DNA of 64,000 bases from Isoetes taiwanensis (lineage: Eukaryota; Streptophyta; Lycopodiopsida; Isoetales; Isoetaceae), in assembly GCA_021234155.1 (NCBI GenBank), contig JAJEKV010000906.1, positions 1 to 64,000 of the forward strand. The letters run 5' to 3'. Below the pieces are notes generated by a model, which was not told the origin of the DNA, searched no databases, and was given only the letters and a program-made list of their open reading frames with translations. This document shows, piece after piece, positions 1 to 11,300 of this stretch. Numbering within the stretch: the stretch's first letter is position 1; each line of letters starts with the position of its first letter. The translations under genes were made by a program, and so were the position numbers.

Positions 1-1670
1 ATAGCACCACAACAAGTCCCTTACTGTAGTGCTATGTGGGCATGTAGTTTGTGAAGTTGGAGGCATCTTTGGTTGATCTTTTTAGATCGGCGACCGGGTG
101 AGGGTACAATTCTCTTACTTTTTCCAAGTGTTGCAGTTTGGTGAGCCATGAATTGCTGCTAATAGAGTGCACAATCCTTTTGGCCGCAAATTTAAGAAAA
201 GTCTTACTCTTTCTAGCTCGTAAACTATCAAGAAGATCTATACAGGGTTTAGGCAAAAGAATGTAGCTTACTATTTGAATTCTCTCCGCATCTCTTCCAA
301 AGTAAATTGGCCATTCACTACCTTCTGCAGCACCTCACAAACCTTTTCTATGTTTTTTAAACCCTGCATTTCCATTCATACCATAATACCCATGTCCTTC
401 TGCTTTGCAGGTTCTAGTCTTTTCCTTTTCGATTCCTTTAACTTGCCTTTAGTTTTCAGGGTTCCCTCAGCAAACATATCATTAAAATTTTCTTGGAGTT
501 CCCAGGCCTAAAGAAAAAAAGTCGTATTTAATTATAGTAGGACTCATTCCATTCCCACTTTTTTGAACCCTGTTATTTTACACAAAAAGGAGCACCAGGC
601 AGAAAACTGTCCTTAATTCAATTTTTTATCTGTTAGTGTGCATCCAAGCTTTCTTCCAGTTTTCTCGGATAGCGAGTCGAGAACAAGAACAATGCAACTC
701 AAACAAAGGAAATTCATTAAAGATTGAAACCAAAGTTCTAGTTTAAAAAGAATTTTTGTTAATAAATTGAATAGGTACAATGTATTTTACATGGACGCAG
801 AGACCATGGCGGTCTTCTTTGTCACTCTGATTACGTCATCGTGGTAGGTGGTCCACCTTAGGGGATTAACTTGCGGCGCTTCTTCATGCCACCCGTAAGC
901 CTTGGGGGCAACACGAGAAAGAGTGTGGAATGCCTCACGAGGAGGTGCCTCGAGCCACCGGGTGACTGTCCACCCGACTTCTCCACTCTCCTCCCGCACT
1001 TTTCATCGAATATGCTCCTTCCCCAACCTGTGGTGGATGTTATGCAATGCTTGCAAGATGCTTTGAGCTTTGGCGGGTATCTCAAATTTCTTCGAGTCTT
1101 CTTTATCGGCGTGTGCATGGGCGTGCGCATTCACGAGCAACCTTATCCCAAAGTAGGGTAAGAGTGTAGCGTGGCGGGATCGTGCGAGCGGTATCTCTGC
1201 CGCCTTGGCGGGATCATATGCCCGCTTTGGAGCGGTCTCTGTGATGCTGACGAGCGGGATCGTCTTTGGTCCGGGATGCGTACGAACCACCGGAGCAAAG
1301 GAGAGTATGATTAACAATTATGGTATCATTAGTCAAAATGGAGAAAAGAATGGTGAATTCAAAATACAATGGAGAACATTCATTCCATATAATTGCATCC
1401 ATTCGCGTGGCAAGTAGTGCCTTTCTCGACTTGCGAGTCGAGAAAGGCGGAAAATCAAAAGTACAACCATTATCATGATAGATTATGGCTGCATCCAGTC
1501 ACACAAACAAACATACAATTGGTTTCATCAACAGGACAAAGATACTTTTCGACTTCGCGAGTCGAAAGCCAAAAAAAACTCAATGTAGAAGTATATTCAT
1601 TACAAAATATAGTACATTTCTTCACGTTTCTTTACAAGATTCACACAATTCGACTATCTAAAATCAGAGG
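1..1670. other. Repeat-derived DNA without a recognisable gene
   Basis: No reading frame here looks like a real protein; open frames are short and overlap on both strands. The stretch carries the first members of the CTCGAC...GTCGAG palindrome family (662-683, 1421-1447, 1545-1567) and so belongs with the repeat domain that runs to 7.75 kb and resumes after 12.75 kb. Confidence 0.5.
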
Positions 1671-2310
1671 TCACTCTTTTTGATCACCAAAACATTTGTC
1701 GTCCATAGCTTTCATGATCGCGCTGCTCTCTGGATCGACCTCCTTGAGGTCCGGATAGTTCCTAATCACATCGGCCACAAGTATGGCAAAGCAGGGGATT
1801 CCGCCAAGGCAGAACGAGCTTGAAAGACAACCACCTATCCGTTTCATACTCTTACGGGTCGATAACTCTTGGCAATGATTGTATTGTGCGAGTTATTATA
1901 GCACTTGTAGGCAAGCCGTCTATGATCGAGTGTTGTGTTTGTTAAAGTCCTGGTATGCTTCATAAATCCTGTCCAACCTTTTCACCATAATAGGCTTCCC
2001 TTTGTGATCTACGGATAAATTCCGACACATGCTCGACCCTTTTCGTTTCCCCAAACAAGCTTGAACATCAAAGCTGGAAGGTAGAGAACACCAAGGACAT
2101 TGATAATAGTTTTCTTTGCCATACAAGACCATATGGCCACTTGGAATCCAGTTCCGCACCACTCAATAATCTCCTTTGCTCTAGGTGGGGATGCGATTTT
2201 AGACCCCATTTTTGTCGGGATCTGCGAGGTGTTAAGCTTCGAAGGCGTCTTTATCGTGGTATCTCGCAGCTAATACTCCATTGGCGTCAAATATTATAAG
2301 CTTGGTGGGC
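1671..2310 (-). pseudogene. FCP1/NIF-like (HAD superfamily) phosphatase, broken copy
   Basis: Read on the minus strand in shifting frames, this stretch resembles plant NLI-interacting-factor/FCP1-like phosphatases. A HAD motif-I-like segment, KLIIFDANGVLA, sits near 2275-2305. It is followed by EWCGTGFQVAIWSCMAKKTI, the conserved stretch before the core, then VWGNEK, DHKGKPIMVKRLDRIYE, DFNKHNT and PYKCYNNSHNTIIAKSY, and a C-terminal tail ending in CFGDQKE with a stop at 1671-1673. Family members dephosphorylate proteins through an aspartate nucleophile; here the second aspartate of DxD is replaced (DAN), as in divergent plant members. At least two frameshifts and an internal stop break it. 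It lies among palindromic repeats with no matching promoter or N-terminus, so it is probably a gene copy captured by a transposon. Family assignment is from remembered motif order only. Confidence 0.5.
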
Positions 2311-2839
2311 CCCGCTAGATTCGATTAGAGTTTGGCTTTGACCCGATTTCTGATTGATCGGGATCCATATGCGGGATCATTATTTTTCAGATCCTTTCTT
2401 CCCTTTGCCCGCCTTTGTCTTGCTCTTTTGCCTTTCTTGGATCGGTATCCTCCGCGTGATGTGAACCGCCAAGATTAGGTGTGATATTGACAATGATCGG
2501 GTCGTTGCGGTCGATGTCCCTGAAATGATGAAAGGCGCGGGGATAGGAAGCGTTTTCTCGACTCCGCGAGTCGAGAAAAAAAAGCTAAAGACTTCGGAGG
2601 GTTTTCGACTTCGCTGGTGAAATACTCGAGGAGCAAAGTGAACTCACCTCAATCTCGGACTCTCCGGTATTAGTTATTTGGCGTTGTCGTCTAAACCTTG
2701 GACATTGTCGTCTCCGTCACCTTTCTCTCCGCGGCCGTCGGGTTTGTCTTCGTCATCATCGTCCCCCTTTGCTTCCATTTGTCTTCCTCCCTTTGAAATG
2801 CTCATGAAGCGAGGTCGGATATGAGAATGGTTTCAACCA

Positions 2840-4140
2840 TGTCCTTATTTCCAACCACGGATATAGGTTTCATTCCATACTGACATAGCCCCCGAGAGAA
2901 ACAGGCCATTCATGTATCACTTTCGCATACAATATGATCTTCTTCGACCAAAGCTGGTTATGAAGTTACTTGATAACTCTTGGCGGTTAGGAATTCTATG
3001 TATTGGACCCGGCCGCACCATCGATCTTGACTTTGTCCATCGATGACACATCCTCCATAAATCTGCTTAGCCCTTCCGAGGGTTCCATCGGCTCTTGAGA
3101 AATCATGAACTTGTCCGAGATAGTGGTGTTCGCTAGACCACCACTTGTCCAAAATCTGCAGCCGATCTTGAAACCAAAATCAATACCACATTGGCAAAAC
3201 TTGGTGCCTTGGCTGAGCCAAGTCTACACTCATGTTCGGTTCAGTATATGGAATACAAGATCTTGTTGGTGAAGTTAATATCAGCTGCCCATTGTGACAC
3301 AGCAGTTGTCTGATTGTCCGGCATGCAAAAGATAAGGAAACTGAAAGTATCCGGCTTCGGTCATGTCGGACATGTCTTGTACCACTTGCTCAATGTCGGC
3401 TTTTTTCATAAAATAGGGTGGGGTCTTCGATCATATTGATGGCAAATAGTGCCACGGACCCAGTGCAGTTCTGGACCACCAAACCCCTTGTGTCCCAAGG
3501 TGACCAGAAATGGAGGGGAGCTATCATCCGTCTTAAATGGGACCACCCCGAATCCAAGCTTCTTCTTCAAAATTGCCATAGCACGTTCAGGGAAGGGGAG
3601 GGTTTTAAAGTTATGCTTTAGCTTGGTGTTGATGTAGGGTTGACATAGACGGTTCAACTCCTTCATGTCTTCCTCATCAAGCGCAGCCTTCTCCTTATAA
3701 TAATCAAATCATGGCATGCATTGGAGGCAACATTGCAAAACTCTGTGATGCCTTCTTCCAATGCACGCCGTCTCTTTAGGATTGTGGCGTAATCCTTTGC
3801 GTCCCCGCAATTTTGAACTTCTACTTTTCCTTAGCGGGATTGTTCCATCGGGGATTACGCACTGTAGATCAAAAAGCGTTTCCCTTGTCCGTCAGGCCCT
3901 GCATCCTTTTCATGAATTGCTTATCGAACAACTTTGGGTCTGGCCTGGTTGGCAATTCTCCATTGTTATCCTTCAGCTTGCCTCTTGTCGATTGAGCCCA
4001 TATCTCAGTCCATTTCTCCCGAGGCCTCGGTGCTAAGAATGAGGTCATATTGGTCACGAGAGGATTCCTGCCCTTTCTTGGTGTTCTCTTCTTCTTCTCT
4101 CGTCTTCATCCCTCTCCCTCATCATCTTCACGGCCTTCGG
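2840..4140 (-). pseudogene. Unrecognised minus-strand coding-like remnant
   Basis: Several minus-strand frames read as plausible protein when joined across shifts, for example LPFPERAMAILKKKLGFGVV near 3550-3610, SEGLSRFMEDVSSMDKVKID near 3030-3090 and a lysine/glutamate-rich part near 3860-4060. They have the same orientation as the phosphatase remnant downstream, so they may be the upstream part of the same captured or transposon-borne unit. I do not recognise a family. Several stops and shifts are present, so no product is expected. Confidence 0.22.
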
Positions 4141-4375
4141 AAGAACATATCTGCAGAGTTTCTCGAAGGTCTTCCACTTATCGGAGGGGGCCCCTGTTTC
4201 CCTTTAGGGCGTTGAGAACAACCCAATGCTTTCCAATTGTTGCCGGCATGTATGATCCGGCGAGGGATCACGGGCTGCATTGATGAAAATGTCACAATGT
4301 CGAGCATGAAAGTATCTCCTAGCGCCCGAAGGAAAAAATAAATAGAAGGATCACGAGGGTTTTCGACTTCGTGAG

Positions 4376-4950
4376 TCGAGAATAACCAGGAGAGAGGAGA
4401 AAATATAGGAGAGTCAAGGCGGGCGAAAGCATCACGCATTCCCAAAACTTTGCTTTCCGCCTCTTGAGCGATGCAACTTAGGATATTAACTAGCGACATT
4501 GCAAGAGGCGGGAAAGAAAGATTGGGAAGGCTCGATGTTTTCACTCTTCAACCATTAATCTCTAATGTTCTCTCTATTGCCACAGGGTATCTCGACTCAT
4601 GAGTCAAGAAAGTCGAGGACCAATGGGAGGAGGAGAAGATCGAAGGGACTTTCTTGACTCGCGAGTCGAGAATACCCACAGGAGAGGAGAGAACATAGGA
4701 GAATGAAGGCTAGAGTGAAAGCACCGCTCATTCCCAAATCCTTGCTTGCCCCGCCTCTTCGAACGATGCAACTTAGGATATAAACTAAGCGACATTGCCC
4801 GAAGAGGCGAGGGAAGAAAGGATGGGAAGGCTCGATGCTTTCACTCGTCAACCAATAATCTCTAATGTTTTCTCTATTGCAGGGGTATCTCGACTCATGG
4901 CGAGTCGAGAAAGTCGAGGCCTTGAGGAAAGTCGAGAGTATGGAAGGGAC
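4376..4950. repeat. Direct tandem duplication, about 288-bp unit
   Basis: The segment starting at 4376 (GTCGAGAATAACC) recurs at 4664 (GTCGAGAATACCC) and the two copies align throughout, including ATGCAACTTAGGATAT and GGGAAGGCTCGATG. Each copy begins and ends at a CTCGAC palindrome, and each contains an inner inverted repeat (CCGCCTCTTG near 4458 with CAAGAGGCGG near 4501 in the first copy). Confidence 0.75.
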
Positions 4951-5204
4951 TTTCTTGACCCTTGGTCGAGAAAGCCCCTTCATACTGTTCTTCCCGTTTA
5001 AAGTCCCTTCAATCTTTACTTTTCTTTACTTCTCTGGGGTTTCTCGATTTCGCTGGAGTCGAAAAGCCCGCATTCTGATTTTCTGTGTTCCTCACGGCTT
5101 TCGACTCGCGAAGTCGAGATGCTAGAACTTTCTGTGGAAAGCAGAAGATTCTTGAGGGGCTTTCTCGACTTCGCCGAAACCCCGAAATCGAGCGATAATT
5201 TATC

Positions 5205-6532
5205 TTATGTAGGTGGCAATTTGCCGCTATTGTGTTCGAAATGGCTAATCTTTGGCGAGCTCCGTTGGTGGCGTGTCCGCTGAAAGAACTCGACTCTCGT
5301 TTGGAATATCATCCTTGATCCTGCGGCACTTCCTTTTAGCTGCGCAATACTTGCGGCGCCTCTTTTGAATCTTTGGCCGTCCACAACCCAAAACGGCGTC
5401 TTTTCCCTTGGTCTTCCTCGGACTTCCAGCCTGAACAACTCACCGGTCGACGGTTTGAATGGTAAAACATCGTCGCGAGCATTGGATTCTGCGCAGGGAT
5501 GCCGCACCATCAAGTTAGCGGCGGCTTGTGTGATATCCCCAATGGATATCTTGAGCGGCTCTCCATCTTACGGCCCCCCTCTGTGATTTCCTAATTTGCT
5601 CATCGGATCCAAGAATTGGGAGTCGACCATATCTTCCTCATCTTGACATCTGAATCCTCCCAGGTATCGGCATCCGCCTCATCCGCATTCTGTCCGGAGT
5701 TTTTCTTCTCACGAACTACAACATCACGGGTAGCTGCCGGAGTGCTTTAGAGTCTTTAGCACGTTGGGCGATGCGCTCGGTGTTGAAACGGCTTCTCCCT
5801 CACCACGGAAATCTCCATTCCAAGATCCCGGATATTAGGGTACCGGCCTCCTTCATCCCTTCGGATCCTTCCACCCAAGGTTCGACAATTTAAAGGCCCA
5901 GAGCCTTTTGTCCATCCCCTTTGACTTGTTCATTGAAGAGTGAAGTAATTAGAATCGATAACTTCTTCGTGTGGTAGAACTTACCCTTCAGGCGTCTTCC
6001 ACATACAATGTAAGATGCTTTAGTCTGGCGCAGAGGCGGCGGAGAGCACAACACCGAACTTCTTGTACTTGTCGTAGGAGCTCTTCTTATCCCTTTGCCC
6101 GAAACAGATCTTTCTCCTTCCCACTTGTTGATACTTCGATTCGACATACCACCAAGAATCTGGCCTGTATCAAGTAGCTCTGTCTCCAATCCCTCGATAA
6201 CGAAGAGCGGAGTTGACGGTGATCACTAAGCGTCTCCAAGCGATGAATCTTTGCAAAGCGAGAAGGATGGATCGATAAAGGTATCGGCCCGAACACAAAG
6301 CTGGCTCACACGGAGTCACTTTGTCTTTCTTTTCTTGGTGCGCTTGAACCGGCTTAAAACTCGGCCTACCAGCTTCTTCGATGGAGTAAGCCATATCTGT
6401 ATGCCCCCGCATCTTCTTTTTTGCTTTCGAATTTCCTTGTAAATTGAGCCTCTTCCGATACCTTGGAGGTTTTAGGACTGACGTAAAAAGGTCGGGCGTG
6501 TTCTTAAATTTGAAATTGGGACACACAATCAT
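5205..6532 (-). pseudogene. Unrecognised minus-strand coding-like remnant
   Basis: Minus-strand frames 5205-5513, 5890-6189 and 6170-6532 give ordinary-looking amino-acid composition and overlap or abut, e.g. KPSTGELFRLEVRGRPREKT and FKPVQAHQEKKDKVTPCEPA. They share orientation with the remnants at 1.7-4.1 kb. No domain is recognised, and shifts and stops separate the pieces; this may be the 5' portion of one old transposon-borne gene. Confidence 0.2.
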
Positions 6533-7076
6533 TCAAAGGAAAAAGCGGGCTAAGGGTACATCGACCAGCTTTAGCCCGCCCAAATACCAATTCAAATTCA
6601 TTCACTTCCGGGGAGTTAGTGAGCCACAGTGGAGATTCCGGGGGCACTTAGTTCGACCAATGAGCGGCACGGAGGCCGGAGATCGATTGCTTTCGCGAGT
6701 TCGCGGATGGCTTTAATGACGCTATAAGCTCCTAACGGCCTTTGTCTATTTCTAGCTAGCGTGTCTTTTTGCAAATAGTTGATTTGATCAATGTGCTTGC
6801 GGGACTAAGGTATAGCGGATATGAGCGCAAGACAGGGAACACTTCCTTTCTTTGCGCCATGGAAGAGGGATCTGCGAGAATCGCTTTGATACAAGTATTT
6901 GATGGGGATGCATTGTTGATGAGGAATATGAGAAGAAGCGAAGACTCGGTGAGGGCTGCGGGATGCGTGATACAATGGCCCAAGGAGTTCTTGCGAGAGA
7001 AGAGGTGAGTTTGAGAGATTCTGTTTCATTATGTGTGTACAACATGCGGATGTGTATAGAACATGGAACCGCCAAA

Positions 7077-7330
7077 GCTTCGGCGGATTTATTGTTTCCT
7101 TGTCGGCATATTTCAGCGTCGAGAGATGAAATATACTCTCTCGGGTTGAGAGGTCGGCGGAAACAATGGATCGGAGTAACATTTCGAACAACTCCTTGTT
7201 TTGATCACTAACTGTTCGGCGACTTCGCGATTTATCGTTTCCTTGTTGAGCATATTTCAGCGTGAGATACTCTCTAGGTTGAGAGATGCTGGCAAAGGGA
7301 ACTCATCGAACAACTGGAGCTTGATTTCAT
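7077..7330. repeat. Local duplication, about 145-bp unit
   Basis: The block near 7083-7213 (GATTTATTGTTTCCTTGT, CATATTTCAGCGT, TACTCTCT, GGTTGAGAG, GAACAACT) is repeated near 7230-7310 in the same order with small deletions. Confidence 0.55.
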
Positions 7331-7431
7331 CTGTCTGTATTTTTGCATGGAATGCCTTCCATCTCGTTTAGAAGCATCGGTCCAAGTATGCATTAGGCAT
7401 GCTAGTTGTGTATAGATAATGCTAGGTCTAG

Positions 7432-7754
7432 GGCCTTAGGGATGCGGATTCAAATGCATTCCCATGTGGTTAGTCCCGGAGGCCTCCACCCGGTCAGACC
7501 CTCCCCTTAATATTCGAGGAAGATGGTTGAGAAGGAGAGTGGCTCGAGCGGATAGAGCACCTAGGACTAAACCTGGGACTAGAGGCAAAGAGAATTGGAT
7601 GGCTAAGGGATTCTCGACTTGAAGTCGAGAATCGATGTTAACTTGATGCTGCATTCTCGACTGCCAAAGTAGAGAATGCCTTGCGAAAACTCGAGGAGTC
7701 TTTGGCTGGTTAAGGCATTCGACTCGCGAGTCGAGAATGCGAATGCTAAACCAA
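7432..7754. repeat. First copy of a GC-rich tandem array split by the copia insertion
   Basis: The motif order GGCCTTAGG, GGCCTCCACCCGGTCAG, ATATTC, GAGGAAGATGGTTGA, GGAGAGTGGCTCG, CTAAGGGATTCTCGACTTG ends at a palindrome. The same order recurs beyond the copia element at 12790 onwards and again, more degraded, near 13020 and 13205. The copia element therefore landed inside a pre-existing array. Confidence 0.65.
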
Positions 7755-7759
7755 CCTAT
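7755..7759. repeat. Target-site duplication CCTAT (left)
   Basis: CCTAT immediately precedes the left LTR and is repeated exactly at 12740-12744 after the right LTR. Confidence 0.9.
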
Positions 7760-8371
7760 TGATAAAAATACTTCAAATATATGAGCAACTCTCTATATAC
7801 GATTCCATTAGTCAATAAGATGCATAGAATGATGCTTTTAAATGTCAAAGGAAATAGACATCATATATAGAAGTGCATTCATTTGCTCAATATCTAGCAA
7901 TTGTAGCATTAGAAAATGATAAACATATTGCTTCAAATCACACTAGATCATGTAAAACCTACCGACGACTCAAGCCTAATCAACATGATTAGGCTATAGA
8001 AACCTCCGATTAGACTCCTTGCGTGCGTATACTCCATCGATTACTCCTTAATTTATTTACGTGAGTTCCGTCGATTATGGAGTCGGTTCTCGATGGACAC
8101 AATCATGTCACATTCAAATAGGTTTTGCCTCCAAGTTTGGGGCCTTAACGAGTCTCGGGATAAATGGAAAGTCTTAACCATATAAACACCATACCATGGT
8201 TTTAAGCTTTATACTTCAACTTCATATAACCATTATAATATGATCAACTAGTGCCCATATTATCCTTACGTGCAACTTTGATCTTTCGGATATAACTTGT
8301 AGCTTGATTGCAACCATCTGGCGTGCATAACCCTAAGGAAATGTGATGATTGTAACTCAAATTTCCCAACA
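7760..8371 (-). repeat. copia element 1, 3' LTR (left)
   Basis: Starts TGATAAAAATACTTC and ends TTTCCCAACA on the plus strand. It matches 12117-12739 almost throughout; most differences are small and sit at CTG/CAG sites, e.g. CATCGATTACTCC here against CATCTGATTACTCC in the other copy. Confidence 0.92.
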
Positions 8372-8454
8372 TTCCTCCTTGACACATTTCCTGCAACACT
8401 TTGCAACATTAGATCATTTACGGATTTTTTGTGATTGCTTTTCCTCCTTGACTC

Positions 8455-8907
8455 ATTTCCTGTAACATTTAGTTCATCTCTAAATTTCTCAAACTTGCTT
8501 CTTTGTCGGGGGCTTTTGTGAATATATGCGAGATTTGTTGAGCGGTGTTTACGTATTCCATTTGGATGTATCCTTTCTACGCTAGATCCCGATAAAGTGA
8601 ATATTTAGTTCAATGTGCTTAGTTCTCTAAGTGATCAATCGGGATTTTTGACAATGGCAATCTTTGCTTTGACTATCTGTTAAGATTCTTGTTGGCTGAA
8701 TTTGCACACATCTCAATTCTTACGCAAGTCTTCAGTAACCATGTTATCTCTTTGGCCACAAGAGGCAGTGACATATACTCTGCCTCCTTTGTTGACATCG
8801 CAATTGCCTTTTGCTTTTTGCTCCTCCATGCTATTGGACCTCCTCCTAAAAAAAATCACATATCCTGACGTGGATTTTCGAGAGCTCAAGTCCCCGGTCG
8901 GCATCAT
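8455..8907 (-). pseudogene. copia RNase H domain, degraded
   Basis: Minus-strand reading gives GDLSSRKSTSGYVIFF, the hallmark of copia RNase H (normally DRKSTSGYVF), then tracts corresponding to the catalytic core and the terminal ADI/TK region across frameshifts. RNase H would remove RNA from the RNA:DNA hybrid during reverse transcription. Not expected to be functional. Confidence 0.8.
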
Positions 8908-9011
8908 TTGAATGCAAGCAATTCGAGATTTTTCATTGTTGTAAGTTATTCCATGTTTCCTTTGTTCCCTTTAAATATTTGGTACCCTCTTACGCATGCC
9001 AATGCTCTTTG

Positions 9012-10560
9012 CTAGGATTGTGGCATCTTAGGCAATATATATTTACTATGTAGGGCAATGCGGTGGCGTGTGTTGTTAGCCAAATATAGCAGACAACCAA
9101 CTAATGCCCTGTATGGAGTGTTCTTCATTTCTGCCACTTCACTTTCCGCCAAAGGTATTTTTGCTGTAAGTCTGTGACCAGGTACCCTTTGGGTTTTGAC
9201 CGGGTTTGCTTCTTCCGTTTGAATCTCTTGAGCATGTTGTTTATATATTTGGTTTGTTTTGAGCTTGGCGTTTTGTTTTGTCTGTCTCGTACAACCTCGA
9301 TGCAAGAATTGTTTTAACTCTCCCATATCAGACATTTGAAATCTAGACATAAGAATGTCTTTGCAATGATTCATGCAACTCGGATTACTTGCTGCCATGA
9401 TACAATCATCGACGTAAAGAGCAATTATACAGAATTCATCCCCTGCTTGGAACCGATACAAGTTTCCATCATTCTTAAATTTTTGAAAGCCTTGTTCTTT
9501 AAGAAACCGGTCCATGCACATGTACCATTCTCTAGGAGAGTGCTTCAATCCATAGACCGCCCTGTTTAATCTCCATACTCATTAGAGGAAATTTGAGATC
9601 TCATTTTATCCCCATAAGAATCCTCCAATGGAATGGCTACCCTCTATTAACTGCAATTAATGCAGCACCAACAACTTCATTGCTGTTGTTTTTCCCCTAT
9701 AACTTTTGATCCACTTGTCAAAATGTTGCGGCGTTTGTTGCATTAGATGCAGAATGAAAAGATCTTTCCAATGATATATGGTTATGATGTATTTCAATAT
9801 GGTCATATGCATTAGTCAATATATGGTTATGATGTATTTCAATATGGTCAATATGATTTTTTGCTTATTTCTTATATATTTATATCGTAAAAGATGTATG
9901 AATGGGTTATCACTAGGTAGATCTTGTGAAGACGAACCCATTGCTATAAAAAGTTTTTGAATGGAGTTCGGATCAAAAGTTATAATGAAAAAATGATACT
10001 AGAGAAGTTAGTTGCATTTACATTAATTCTGTTGCCACATATCTTTGGAATGAGATATCTTGGAGCTCTCCTCTTATTGGGCCGGTTTAAAAAGTCGACA
10101 TGGCATTTTGAGCATCCTTAATGGGACAAAATGTGATCTCATTTTTCCTCTAATGTTGTTTTTTTCAACTTCAATTCCCAGTGGTGGTCTCATAAAGACC
10201 TTTTCCTCTAGTTTTGCATTTAGAAATGCGGTTTTCACGTCCATGTGGTGTAATTCCAGATTTCTTGCATTTGCTAAGCTGAGTAATAATCTCAGACTTG
10301 TTAATTTTACAATAGGGGAGAAGGTTTCACCATAATCCTTACCCTTTTCCTGTGTATAACCTTGCGCTACCAGCCTGGCCTTGTATCTCTTAGTTCCATC
10401 TGCATTTAGCTTTATTTTTGAACACCATTTGCTGCCAACAATATTTTGGTTTTCAGGATAGTCTACAACTTCATAAGTTTGCGTGTTTTTGAAAGAGTTT
10501 AACTCATCCTTCATGGCAGCAATCCATTTAGCACTATCTTCACAGTCTAAGGCTTCATCA
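9012..10560 (-). pseudogene. copia reverse transcriptase, split by an insertion
   Basis: Upstream half at 10074-10560 reads MKDELNSFKNTQTYEVVDYP, then NIVGSKW, YKARLVAQGYTQ, DYGETFSPIVKLTSLRLLL and HHMDVKTAFLNAKLEEKVFM. Downstream half at 9012-9570 reads RLNRAVYGLKHSPREWYM, ALYVDDCIMAA (the catalytic YVDD box) and KDILMSRFQMSDMGELKQFL. These match the fingers/palm of Ty1/copia RT. The halves would be contiguous (EVEKNN then VWRLNRAVYG) but for the insertion at 9580-10155. A frameshift follows QFL at about 9318. Confidence 0.88.
9580..10155. mobile_element. Nested inverted-repeat element (MITE-like) inside the RT
   Basis: A ~576-bp insertion interrupts the copia RT. Its ends are inverted copies: CATTAGAGGAAATTTGAGAT at 9580 corresponds to the reverse complement of the plus-strand ATCTCATTTTTCCTCTAATG ending at 10155, and similarity continues imperfectly for about 50 bp. 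The inside is AT-rich, has no coding frame, and holds a short direct repeat (TGGTTATGATGTATTTCAAT at 9778 and 9823). I could not identify a clear target duplication, so the superfamily is unassigned. Confidence 0.75.
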
Positions 10561-10719
10561 CAACGGCGGGAACTAGATCATCCATGATGGCCAAAATTTG
10601 CTCATGTGTATGCTCGAGATGTTCAACTCTTCTACTTTTGCCACTTTCATCCCTGCCATAGTCATTCACATTTATTTTTAAGTCTTTGAAAACAGATTTC
10701 CACATCTCTGCGCCAAAAA

Positions 10720-11030
10720 CTTTAATTCATTTCCAAGAAAGATTTTTACAAGCTTGTGAGTCAAAGTTGACTCTGTAACCCAAGTCTACTAATTGGCTAA
10801 GCGAAATCAGATTTTTATGATGCACGGAACACATAGAACATTTTGAATATCCACTATGTTCCCTTGCAAGTCAGTGAGCTGTAACAGTCCACTACCTTCA
10901 ATTGCTTGTAGCTCCCCGTTTCCCACTTGGATATTTCTAGAATTTGCTTGTTTAATGTCCTTGAGTAGATCGATGATTGCACTCACTTGATCTCTCAGCT
11001 CCACTATCAACTACAAGATCGTCAGACATG
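10720..11030 (-). pseudogene. copia protease / pre-integrase region, truncated
   Basis: Minus-strand reading: VGNGELQAIEGSGLLQLTDL, then GNIVDIQNVLCVP and, after a shift, KNLISLSQLVDLGYRVNF. This is the segment after the DSGA protease site and the start of the gag-pre-integrase domain. Reading then jumps to the pre-RT linker (DYGRDESGKS near 10650), so the integrase catalytic core is absent. Confidence 0.75.
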
Positions 11031-11300
11031 GTATTAGCTTTACACTTTTTGGTATCAACAACAAAAGCATTGATTACCTCATCCTCATCTTCAGTTTCTT
11101 TTTCCTCGTGTTCTTTTTCTTGTGCAATGTGTATTCGGTTTGATGTCTTCCTCCTCGACCTCTGCTTGCATAGCTTTTTCTTCCCTTTAGTTTCTTTGCC
11201 TCTTCCTCTTCCTCATTGTAGTCTTTTGGAGAAGAGCATTTTTTTTATATGCCCTTTTACCTCCACGAGTTAAAACAACCGGATCTCATTATTATTAAGC

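Larger units (their letters stand above)
662..7740. repeat. Interspersed palindromes, CTCGACTNGCGAGTCGAG type (left cluster)
   Basis: Near-perfect inverted repeats of about 20-26 bp, consensus TTCTCGACTTCGCGAGTCGA followed by GAA, occur at 662-683, 1421-1447, 1545-1567, 2553-2577, 4361-4382, 4590-4610, 4651-4672, 4888-4911, 5099-5119, 7611-7632 and 7715-7740. Degenerate members lie near 2605-2632, 4950-4976, 5040-5065, 5161-5192 and 7652-7678. Each can fold into a short hairpin. They are unevenly spaced, both arms are retained together, and I find none outside 0.6-13.6 kb. Confidence 0.8.
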
